DNA from: JBCCMA01 sp045107005
Lineage (GTDB): Bacteria > Pseudomonadota > Gammaproteobacteria > Steroidobacterales > JBCCMA01
DNA: 10,316 nucleotides
NCBI GenBank assembly: GCA_045107005.1
Contig: JBGCFP010000130.1
Location: 1-10,316, forward strand
Direction of reading: 5' to 3'
The position numbers and the translations under genes are program-made. This document shows positions 4,311-10,316 of the stretch, piece by piece (the stretch's first letter is position 1; every line of letters starts with the position of its first letter). The notes beneath the pieces are model-generated. The model saw only the letters and a program-made list of their open reading frames with translations. It did not search any database and had not been told where the DNA came from.

Positions 4311-5975
4311 CGCCAACGTTCGCATTTCCGCGGCGTGATCGCGCGAGCGTTTGGTGATCTTCGCGCCGCCCAGCATTCTGGCCAGCTCTTCAATCCGCGC
4401 TTTCTCGGCCAGATCGACCACTTGCGAGCGGGTGGTTCCGTCGCTGGCCGCTTTGCTGACCTGCCAGTGCTGGTGCGCCTGGCTTGCCACTTGGGCGTGA
4501 TGGGTCACGCACAGCACTTGCGCATCGTCGCTGAGCCGACGCAGCTGATCGCCGACCACTTGGGCGACAGCGCCGCCAATACCGGCGTCCACTTCATCAA
4601 AGACCATGCAGCGGCGTTCGCCGGTTTTGGCCGTGACCACCGAGATCGCGAGGCTCACGCGTGACAGTTCGCCACCCGACGCCACTTTGGCCAACGGACC
4701 GGCCGGTTGCCCCGGGTTTGCCGCGATCTGGAAGCTCACCTGATCGTCGCCATCGCGACCAAACCCCGGCGCATCGCGCGGGTCGACATCAACGCTGAAC
4801 ACGGCATCGGGCATGCCCAGGCTCGCAATGACTTTGCCCACCGCGCCCGACAGTTTGCGCGCGGCGGTTTTGCGTTTGCGCGTGAGCGCCGCGGCACAGC
4901 GACGATAGCTCTGCTCGGCATCGGCCAATTCCACCGCCAGTCCCTTGAGCCGATCGTCGGCGTTGTCCAGATCGTCCAGCTTGTCGTTGAGCTCGGTCAG
5001 TTTGTCGTGCAGTTGTCCCGGTGCAATGCGGTGTTTGCGGGCCACGTCGGTGAGCAGGTCCAGGCGTTGTTCCACGCGTTGATGCTCCGCAGGGTCCATG
5101 TTCAAATCCGCGCCGTAACGGCGTAAAAATACGTCCGCTTCGTCGATCTGAATTTGCGCTTCGTCAAGCATCTGACTCACTTCCTCGAGCTGTGCGTCGA
5201 CGCTCAGCAGCGGGGCGAGCGCGCGTCGTGCGCTGCCCAGGCGCGCCTGCACCGAATCGTCGGATTCCCCCAGCGCATCGCTGGCCACGCGTACGCCTTC
5301 GGCCAGGCCGGCCAAGTGCGAGATTCGCCGCTGATCGTCGGCCAGCGTCTTGTACTCGTCGGCCGTCAGATTCAGGTCGTTGAGTTCCTGCACCTGAAAA
5401 CGCAGCAGATCAAGACGCTCGTTGCGCTGCGCATTGGCATCGCTGAGCGTGCGGTAAGTCTGGTCCAGCCGGTACCACGCATCGTAGGCTTCGTGCACGG
5501 CGCTTAAGGGCTTGTCCAAGCCTGCGTAGCGATCGAGTAGCACGCGCTGAGCGCGCGGTCGTGTGAGCGACTGGTGCTCGTGCTGACCGTGAATGTCCAT
5601 CAGACGGCTGCCGAGGTTTTTCAAAGTCGCCAGTGCGACGCTCTGGCCATTGATGAACGCTTTGGATCGCCCCGTCGCCTGAATGATGCGCCGCAGGTGG
5701 CACTCCGACTGTGCATCGTTCAAATCCTGCTCGGCGAGCCAGTTCTGCACGTCGTCGCGCGTGCTCAGATCGAACATGGCGCTGATCTGGGCTCGATCAC
5801 AGCCGTTGCGTACCGTGCTGGCGTCGGCACGATCGCCCAGCACCAGCCCAAGCGCATCCACCAGCAGGCTTTTGCCCGCGCCGGTTTCACCGGTCAACAC
5901 CGTCATGCCTGCCTTAAATTCCAGGCTGAGGTCTTCGGCAATGGTGAAGTTTTGAATGTTCAGATCAAGCAGCAT
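4296..5975 (-). CDS. recN: DNA repair protein RecN
   Basis: RecN is an SMC-like ATPase that acts early in double-strand-break repair, holding DNA ends or sister duplexes together for RecA recombination. The 559-residue protein is near the usual length (E. coli 553). Walker A is GETGAGKS at residues 29-36. The ABC signature is in SGGELSRVSLAI near 431-443, Walker B is CMVFDEVDAGIGG near 454-466, and the H-loop is THHAQVAS. Between them lie long charged helical segments for a short coiled coil, with the DIHGQHEHQSL motif near residue 130 typical of RecN. The ATG at 5973-5975 follows GGAG with a 5-nt gap and lies 10 bp after nadK, so the two are probably cotranscribed. I see no LexA-box (CTGT-N8-ACAG) directly before recN, but SOS control could act further upstream. 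Confidence 0.96.
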   Translation of the reverse strand: MLLDLNIQNFTIAEDLSLEFKAGMTVLTGETGAGKSLLVDALGLVLGDRADASTVRNGCDRAQISAMFDLSTRDDVQNWLAEQDLNDAQSECHLRRIIQATGRSKAFINGQSVALATLKNLGSRLMDIHGQHEHQSLTRPRAQRVLLDRYAGLDKPLSAVHEAYDAWYRLDQTYRTLSDANAQRNERLDLLRFQVQELNDLNLTADEYKTLADDQRRISHLAGLAEGVRVASDALGESDDSVQARLGSARRALAPLLSVDAQLEEVSQMLDEAQIQIDEADVFLRRYGADLNMDPAEHQRVEQRLDLLTDVARKHRIAPGQLHDKLTELNDKLDDLDNADDRLKGLAVELADAEQSYRRCAAALTRKRKTAARKLSGAVGKVIASLGMPDAVFSVDVDPRDAPGFGRDGDDQVSFQIAANPGQPAGPLAKVASGGELSRVSLAISVVTAKTGERRCMVFDEVDAGIGGAVAQVVGDQLRRLSDDAQVLCVTHHAQVASQAHQHWQVSKAASDGTTRSQVVDLAEKARIEELARMLGGAKITKRSRDHAAEMRTLAKKTG

Positions 5976-5985
5976 CTGGGCTCCG

Positions 5986-6906
5986 TTATCCGGTATTGAG
6001 ATCGTTAGGTCCCGCGCGGCCCCACGCCAGCTTGCTGCGCAGGATGCGGAAGTAATCGTAGCTCTGGGGGTGCAACAGCGTCACGCGCTCTTGGGCTCGA
6101 TGCACGTGCAAGGTGTCGCTGGGGAGCATGTTCCCAAGTAATTGTCCGTCAGCCATGACCTGTGCACGCCCCGCGGCCGGTTCAATAATCCTTACGGTCA
6201 GATTCGCGATGGCCGGAACGACCACCGGGCGATCACTCAGCGTGTGCGGGCAGATCGGCACCATCGCCAGCGCGTCGAGTCCGGGCGCCATGATCGGCCC
6301 GCCGCCCGACAGCGCGTACGCGGTGGAGCCGGTGGGAGTGGTGATGATCAAGCCGTCGCCGCGATGGGTGTTTACATAAGTGTCGTCAATATGCACTTCC
6401 ACCTCCAGCATCCGACCCACGTCGAATTTCTGGATGACAATGTCGTTGAGGGCCAGAGCGCGCGTCCTGGTGCCAGAGTGGCCGTCAACGGTTGCGGTGA
6501 GCATCAACCGCGATTCTTCGACGTAACGCCCCGCCAGAATCTCGTCGAACGCGGCGGTCATGTCATCGGGGCTGATGTCAGCGAGGAATCCGAGCCTGCC
6601 GCGATTAATGCCCACCAGCGGGGTTTCACTGCGCGCAGCGAGGTTGGCGGCGTCCAGCATCGTGCCGTCGCCACCGATAGCAACCAGCAAGTCGCACTCC
6701 TTGCCCATGGTGCGGCGATCAACGCCTTGCGCGCCGTGCAGCGTGGCAATCGGCCCGTCGTGATCGACCTGGACCGCGATGCCACTCTTATCGAAAAACG
6801 CGTGCAGCCGATCACTGGTTTCGCCCACCAGCGCATCCCAGGACCGGGCAATCAAACCGACGCGTTGAAAGGGTTGTCGATCCGGGGCAAGTGGCGTTGA
6901 ATTCAA
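5986..6906 (-). CDS. nadK: NAD kinase
   Basis: NAD kinase phosphorylates NAD+ to NADP+ in the cytoplasm and is the only source of NADP. The 306-residue protein (E. coli 292) shows the GGDGT motif at residues 78-82 (LLVAIGGDGTMLDAA), GINRGRLGFLADI, ALNDIVIQ, the second signature TPTGSTAYALSGGGPI near 189-204, and PICPHTLSDRPVV. The C-terminus LRSKLAWG is typical. The predicted start is TTG at 6904-6906: a GAGAG site lies 7 nt upstream, and the first family-like segment (RVGLIARSWDALVGE) begins about residue 16, so the start cannot be much further downstream. It leads recN by 10 bp, an order common in gammaproteobacteria. It is divergent from hrcA; the shared gap (6907-7099) holds the heat-shock promoter. 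Confidence 0.95.
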   Translation of the reverse strand: MNSTPLAPDRQPFQRVGLIARSWDALVGETSDRLHAFFDKSGIAVQVDHDGPIATLHGAQGVDRRTMGKECDLLVAIGGDGTMLDAANLAARSETPLVGINRGRLGFLADISPDDMTAAFDEILAGRYVEESRLMLTATVDGHSGTRTRALALNDIVIQKFDVGRMLEVEVHIDDTYVNTHRGDGLIITTPTGSTAYALSGGGPIMAPGLDALAMVPICPHTLSDRPVVVPAIANLTVRIIEPAAGRAQVMADGQLLGNMLPSDTLHVHRAQERVTLLHPQSYDYFRILRSKLAWGRAGPNDLNTG

Positions 6907-6946
6907 AGCAAAGCTCTCTTTGGGGTGGTCGCGCCGATCGTCTGGC

Positions 6947-6976
6947 TTGACAGTGATTCGAAGCGATTGATAGCGT
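6947..6976 (+). promoter_or_regulatory. Sigma70-type promoter of hrcA
   Basis: A perfect TTGACA (6947-6952) is followed after 18 nt by TAGCGT (6971-6976), which keeps T1, A2 and T6 of the -10 consensus. Transcription would start near 6983, inside the first arm of the CIRCE at 6982-7008. That overlap is the usual way HrcA blocks transcription. The mRNA leader would be about 115 nt. Confidence 0.6.
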
Positions 6977-6981
6977 TGGTT

Positions 6982-7008
6982 TTAGCACTCGCAACGACAC
7001 AGTGCCAA
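6982..7008 (+). promoter_or_regulatory. CIRCE operator for HrcA (imperfect)
   Basis: TTAGCACTC (6982-6990), a 9-nt spacer and CAGTGCCAA (7000-7008). The CIRCE consensus is TTAGCACTC-N9-GAGTGCTAA: the left arm is exact and the right arm matches 7 of 9 bases. Arm length, spacer length and place over the hrcA transcription start all fit HrcA autoregulation. I found no second CIRCE before grpE or dnaK. Confidence 0.85.
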
Positions 7009-7099
7009 CGCCATTTTACGGAGCGAAGCGGCAATTGCACGTGCGCGTTCCGCCCGACACGACCGATTGTGTCCCTTAACGTCACCGGACAACGGCTCC

Positions 7100-8161
7100 A
7101 TGACTCCAACTGATGACATTCAGCAGCTCGACGAACGTGCTCGACTGCTCCTGAAAACGCTGGTCGAGCACTACATCGTCGACGGCCAGCCCGTGGCGTC
7201 ACGCAAGCTGTCCAAGGCGTCGGGCAGCAAATTCAGTCCGGCCACCGTGCGCAATGTGATGGCCGATCTCGAAGAGTTGGGGTTTATTCGCGCGCCCCAT
7301 ACGTCGGCCGGCCGCATTCCCACGGTTAAAGGGTATCGCTGTTTTGTCGATACGATGGTCGCGGTAAAACCCCTCGGCGAAGCTGAGATTAACCGACTCG
7401 AGCGCGAGCTGGGACTTGAAGAGCTGCACTCGGCCAAAGACGTGGCGAAATCCGCGTCGTCGCTGCTGTCAGGTCTGACCCGGCTGGCCGGCGTGGTTAC
7501 CGTGCCGCGGCGATCAAAATCCACGCTGCTGCAGATCGAATTTTTGCGCCTGGGTGAATGCCGCGTGCTGGCCATTCTGGTGTTCGAGGGGCAGGAGGTG
7601 CAAAACCAGGTGCTCAACACACCGCGAGACCTGAGCGAGTCGACGCTGCGCCAAGCCGCCAACTACCTGACGGAGAAGCTGGCGGGCGCGGAAGTGGACG
7701 TAGTGCGCGAAGAGCTCATCAAATCGCTGAACCAGACGCGCGACAACATGAATCGGATGATGCTGGACGCCGTCACGCTGGCGCAACAGGTCTTTGCCGA
7801 GCGCGATCAGGAAACCGGCGAGTTTGTGGTGGCGGGCGAAACCAATTTGATGGGGGTGCAGGAGCTGTCGAACGTGGAGCGTCTGCGCGGCCTGTTTGAC
7901 GCGTTCAACGAGCAGCGCGACATCCTGCACCTTTTGGATCAAAGCCTGACGGCTGACGGCGTGGAGATTTTCATTGGTGAGGAATCCGGGCACCAGCTGT
8001 TCGACGATTGCTCCGTGGTCACGTCCCCGTACCGGGTCGGCGACGAGATCGTCGGGGTGCTCGGAGTGATCGGGCCAACGCGAATGGCGTACGAAAGGGT
8101 GATCCCCATTGTCGACGTGACGGCAAGATTGGTCGCTGCGGCCTTGAATTCCAAGACCTGA
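7100..8161 (+). CDS. hrcA: Heat-inducible transcription repressor HrcA
   Basis: HrcA is a dimeric winged-helix repressor that binds CIRCE and, with help from GroEL, shuts off chaperone genes; heat releases it. The 353-residue protein has the N-terminal DNA-binding region (RARLLLKTLVEHYIVDGQPVAS is the opening helix region, then FSPATVRNVMADLEELG) and the strongly conserved HTSAGRIPTVKGYR from residue 67. The middle holds the GAF-like dimer region (LLQIEFLRLGECRVLAIL) and the end carries VTSPYRVGDEIVGVLGVIGPTRM-type family sequence. I chose the ATG at 7100; an in-frame TTG at 7067 would add 11 residues with no family support. The ribosome binding site is weak. It heads the hrcA-grpE-dnaK operon; its own promoter carries CIRCE, and its last codons contain a sigma32-like promoter for the genes downstream. 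Confidence 0.96.
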   Translation: MTPTDDIQQLDERARLLLKTLVEHYIVDGQPVASRKLSKASGSKFSPATVRNVMADLEELGFIRAPHTSAGRIPTVKGYRCFVDTMVAVKPLGEAEINRLERELGLEELHSAKDVAKSASSLLSGLTRLAGVVTVPRRSKSTLLQIEFLRLGECRVLAILVFEGQEVQNQVLNTPRDLSESTLRQAANYLTEKLAGAEVDVVREELIKSLNQTRDNMNRMMLDAVTLAQQVFAERDQETGEFVVAGETNLMGVQELSNVERLRGLFDAFNEQRDILHLLDQSLTADGVEIFIGEESGHQLFDDCSVVTSPYRVGDEIVGVLGVIGPTRMAYERVIPIVDVTARLVAAALNSKT

Positions 8162-8171
8162 ATCCCCATGT
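8143..8171 (+). promoter_or_regulatory. Sigma32-type heat-shock promoter before grpE
   Basis: CTTGAAT (8143-8149), a 14-nt spacer and CCCCATGT (8164-8171). The sigma32 consensus is CTTGAAA-N(11-16)-CCCCATNT; the -35 element differs at one base and the -10 element is exact. The promoter overlaps the hrcA stop codon (8159-8161) and would start transcription about 95 bp before grpE, so grpE-dnaK could be induced without hrcA. Confidence 0.75.
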
Positions 8172-8201
8172 CGCGGCCAGATTGCACGAGCGACTGGCGT
8201 C

Positions 8202-8218
8202 GTGCGTGCGGCACGCAC
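8202..8218 (+). repeat. Perfect inverted repeat between hrcA and grpE
   Basis: GTGCGTGC and GCACGCAC are exact reverse complements around a single G (8210). In RNA this can fold as a 6-bp stem with a 5-nt loop in the grpE leader. No T-run follows, so it is not an intrinsic terminator. It does not resemble CIRCE. It may be an mRNA processing or stability element. Confidence 0.5.
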
Positions 8219-8272
8219 ATAATGAGCGGCTTTGACGAATTCCGAATCAGTTGAGAAAGTTTCTTTAAATCT

Positions 8273-8833
8273 ATGAATACCGAAGAAAATATTGCTGCGG
8301 GCGAAGCGCAGGATGAGAGCAACGAGTCTGTCGAAGACGCGGCGCAGGGCGCAACCGACGACGAACCGACGGTTGAATCACTGACCGAGCAGCTGGAAAA
8401 AGCCCGCGAAAAGGCCCATGACAACTGGGAGCGCTGCTTGCGCACGGCCGCAGAGATGGACAACGTCCGCAAGCGCGCCGCCCGCGACGTCGAAAACGCG
8501 AACAAATTTGCCGTGGAGCGTTTCGCTCGCGAAATGCTCAGCGTTCGAGACAGCCTCGAAATGGGCATCGCTGCAGCGCAGGATCAGCCAGAGCTCGAGG
8601 CGCACGTCGAAGGTAGCAAAATGACGCTGCGTACGCTGGATCAAGTGTTCGAGAAGTTTGGCGTGGTGACCATTGACCCGGACGGCGGCAAGTTTGACCC
8701 GGAACTGCACGAAGCGATGGCGGCTCGGCCGATGGACGGGGTCGAATCGGGCACCGTGCTGGAAGTGGTCCAGAAAGGGTTCGAACTCAACGGACGACTG
8801 CTGCGCGCTGCGCGGGTGTTTGTCGCGCAGTAA
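8273..8833 (+). CDS. grpE: Nucleotide exchange factor GrpE
   Basis: GrpE is the dimeric cochaperone that drives ADP release from DnaK. The 186-residue protein begins with an acidic, probably disordered stretch (to about residue 38), then a long helix for the coiled-coil dimer (SLTEQLEKAREKAHDNWERCLRTAAEMDNVRKR, split around residues 40-70, and on to about 95). The C-terminal beta domain that contacts DnaK shows the family pattern FDPELHEAMAARP, then GTVLEVVQKGFELNGRLLRAARVFV. The ATG at 8273 has only a distant purine-rich site (GAGAAAG, 13 nt away). It lies 111 bp after hrcA and 99 bp before dnaK. A sigma32-like promoter precedes it. Confidence 0.96.
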   Translation: MNTEENIAAGEAQDESNESVEDAAQGATDDEPTVESLTEQLEKAREKAHDNWERCLRTAAEMDNVRKRAARDVENANKFAVERFAREMLSVRDSLEMGIAAAQDQPELEAHVEGSKMTLRTLDQVFEKFGVVTIDPDGGKFDPELHEAMAARPMDGVESGTVLEVVQKGFELNGRLLRAARVFVAQ

Positions 8834-8856
8834 CGGGCCTGGCCGACCGTGGCGCC

Positions 8857-8884
8857 CTTGAAGGCAGCCGCGACGCCCCCACAC
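8857..8884 (+). promoter_or_regulatory. Second sigma32-like promoter, before dnaK
   Basis: CTTGAAG (8857-8863), preceded by CC as in the extended consensus CCCTTGAA, then a 13-nt spacer and CCCCACAC (8877-8884). The -35 element is strong; the -10 element keeps CCCCA but has C for T at the sixth and eighth positions. It lies in the 99-bp gap between grpE and dnaK and would start transcription about 40 bp before the dnaK ATG. Confidence 0.5.
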
Positions 8885-8919
8885 ATGAACACATGAATTT
8901 ATTGATATTGACGACCTTT

Positions 8920-8923
8920 GGAG
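8920..8923 (+). promoter_or_regulatory. Ribosome binding site of dnaK
   Basis: GGAG lies 9 nt before the ATG at 8933-8935. It is the clearest Shine-Dalgarno sequence in the operon, in keeping with the high output expected of DnaK. Confidence 0.7.
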
Positions 8924-8932
8924 TAGTTCGAC

Positions 8933-10316
8933 ATGGCTAAAATTATTGGTATTGATCTTGGGACCACGAACTCGTGCGTTGCCGTTATGGACGGTGACAC
9001 AACGAAAGTGATTGAAAACAGCGAAGGCGATCGCACTACGCCGTCCATCGTGGCCTTTACAAAAGATGACGAGGTGCTAGTCGGGCAACCGGCCAAACGC
9101 CAGGCTGTCACCAATCCCCAGAACACCTTATATGCGGTCAAGCGCCTGATCGGCCGTCGTTTCGACGACGCGGTGGTGCAAAAAGACATCGACATGGTGC
9201 CTTACAACATCGTCAAAGCTGACAACGGCGACGCGTGGGTGGAAGCCCAGGGCAACCCGATTGCACCGCCGGAAGTCTCCGCGCGCGTGCTGATGAAAAT
9301 GAAGAAGACCGCCGAGGACTACCTGGGCGAAGAAGTCACCGAAGCGGTGATCACCGTGCCGGCGTACTTTAACGATTCGCAGCGCCAGGCCACCAAAGAC
9401 GCCGGGCGCATTGCGGGCCTGACGGTCAAGCGCATTATTAATGAGCCGACCGCGGCTGCGCTGGCTTACGGCATGGACAAGAAACGTGGCGACCGCAAAG
9501 TCGCGGTGTATGACCTGGGTGGCGGGACGTTTGATATCTCGATCATTGAGATCGCCGAGATTGACGGCGAGCACCAGTTTGAAGTGCTGGCAACCAACGG
9601 CGACACGTTCCTCGGTGGTGAAGACTTTGATCTGCGCGTCATTGATTACCTGGCCAACGAGTTCGAGAAAGAAAGCGGCATGAACGTGCGCAATGATCCG
9701 CTGGCCATGCAGCGTCTGAAAGAAGCCGGCGAGAAAGCCAAGATTGAGCTGTCTTCGTCCCAGCAGACCGAAGTCAATCTCCCGTACATCACGGCGGACG
9801 CCAGTGGTCCGAAGCATCTGAACATCAAACTGACCCGCGCCAAGCTCGAGTCACTGGTGGAAGATCTGGTCACCCGCACGGTAAGCCCTTGCCGCACGGC
9901 CATCGAAGACGCCGGTTTGTCGGTCAATGACATTGACGACGTCATTCTGGTTGGCGGCCAGACGCGGATGCCCAAAGTGCAGGAAGTGGTCAAAGACTTC
10001 TTCGGCCAGGAAGCACGTCGCGACGTGAACCCGGATGAAGCGGTTGCCGTTGGCGCTGCGATTCAGGGCGGCGTGATGTCGGGCGACGTGAAAGACGTGC
10101 TGCTGCTGGACGTGACGCCGCTGTCGCTGGGTATCGAAACGCGCGGTCAGGTCATGACCAAGCTGGTGGAGAAAAACACCACGATCCCGACCAAGGCAAC
10201 GCAGGTGTTTTCGACGGCAGACAACAACCAGACCGGCGTGACCATTCACGTCCTGCAGGGTGAGCGCGAGCGCGCGGCGGACAACAAATCGCTGGGTCAG
10301 TTTGACCTGCGCGACA
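8933..10316 (+). CDS. dnaK: Molecular chaperone DnaK (Hsp70), 3' end outside the window
   Basis: DnaK is the cytoplasmic Hsp70, an ATP-driven holder of unfolded proteins working with DnaJ and GrpE. About 461 codons are present of a usual 635-645, and the frame is still open at the window edge. The nucleotide-binding domain is complete: MAKIIGIDLGTTNSC at the start (phosphate loop 1), AVKRLIGRRF with the catalytic lysine near residue 70, NEPTAAALAYG near 170, DLGGGTFDIS near 193-202 (phosphate loop 2), and VGGQTRMP near 340. The interdomain linker DVLLLDVTPLSLGIET is at about 387-402, followed by the first part of the substrate-binding beta domain (TIPTKATQVFSTADNNQ, HVLQGERERAADN). The sequence looks normal. 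dnaJ is expected next but is not seen. Confidence 0.98.
   Translation, partial: MAKIIGIDLGTTNSCVAVMDGDTTKVIENSEGDRTTPSIVAFTKDDEVLVGQPAKRQAVTNPQNTLYAVKRLIGRRFDDAVVQKDIDMVPYNIVKADNGDAWVEAQGNPIAPPEVSARVLMKMKKTAEDYLGEEVTEAVITVPAYFNDSQRQATKDAGRIAGLTVKRIINEPTAAALAYGMDKKRGDRKVAVYDLGGGTFDISIIEIAEIDGEHQFEVLATNGDTFLGGEDFDLRVIDYLANEFEKESGMNVRNDPLAMQRLKEAGEKAKIELSSSQQTEVNLPYITADASGPKHLNIKLTRAKLESLVEDLVTRTVSPCRTAIEDAGLSVNDIDDVILVGGQTRMPKVQEVVKDFFGQEARRDVNPDEAVAVGAAIQGGVMSGDVKDVLLLDVTPLSLGIETRGQVMTKLVEKNTTIPTKATQVFSTADNNQTGVTIHVLQGERERAADNKSLGQFDLRD

Noticed and set aside
4707..5126. Long rightward frame opposite recN
   Set aside because: recN on the other strand has all its motifs; this is a shadow frame typical of GC-rich genes.
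5976..5985. LexA box before recN
   Set aside because: recN is often SOS-controlled, but the 10-bp gap to nadK leaves no room and I saw no CTGT-N8-ACAG around it.
6142..6900. 252-codon rightward frame opposite nadK
   Set aside because: It mirrors nadK exactly, is rich in R, H, Q and V as antisense frames are, and nadK motifs are intact.
7067..7099. Upstream TTG start for hrcA
   Set aside because: It would add 11 residues with no similarity to HrcA, and there is no ribosome binding site before it.
7514..8218. 234-codon leftward frame opposite hrcA
   Set aside because: It is antisense to hrcA with typical shadow composition and no recognisable domain.
9128..9817. 229-codon leftward frame opposite dnaK
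   Set aside because: Antisense frames of dnaK are a well-known artefact; the DnaK motifs are all on the plus strand.

Overview
The window is chromosomal DNA, GC-rich by eye, from a gammaproteobacterium. The evidence is a 363-nt tmRNA encoding the tag ANDDNYALAA, a Pseudomonas-like Fur (HHDHMVCVET, lacking the second zinc cysteine), an OmlA/BamE lipoprotein, RatA-RnfH, RecN and NadK. A CIRCE-linked hrcA ahead of grpE-dnaK is absent from enteric bacteria but known in Xanthomonas-type lineages. I cannot name the genus.

Layout. Positions 1-1505 are accessory DNA next to the 3' end of ssrA, a classical island integration site. They hold the first 25 codons of an unrecognised leftward gene (1-76), a decayed IS3-family insertion sequence (94-1321) and a cluster of GGGGGTAT repeats (1322-1372). 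I infer that the IS landed in the leader of the first gene of a tmRNA-associated element. Positions 1506-2446 hold the trans-translation pair ssrA and smpB, both leftward. Positions 2642-3383 hold ratA and rnfH (rightward, overlapping by 8 bp), which run into bamE (leftward) with abutting stop codons. bamE and fur are divergent. fur then converges on the leftward nadK-recN pair. From 6907 to the end lies the rightward heat-shock operon hrcA-grpE-dnaK, with dnaK cut off by the window edge after about 461 codons.

Function. Most genes serve quality control or stress: ribosome rescue (ssrA, smpB), outer-membrane assembly (bamE), iron control (fur), double-strand-break repair (recN), NADP supply (nadK) and protein folding (grpE, dnaK). 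The heat-shock operon carries signs of two control systems: a sigma70-type promoter with an imperfect CIRCE operator before hrcA, and sigma32-like promoters at the hrcA/grpE boundary and in front of dnaK.

No wholly new multigene system is visible. The points most worth checking are the IS-interrupted element at ssrA, the dual heat-shock control, the possible leaderless smpB mRNA and a 20-codon ORF just before ratA.
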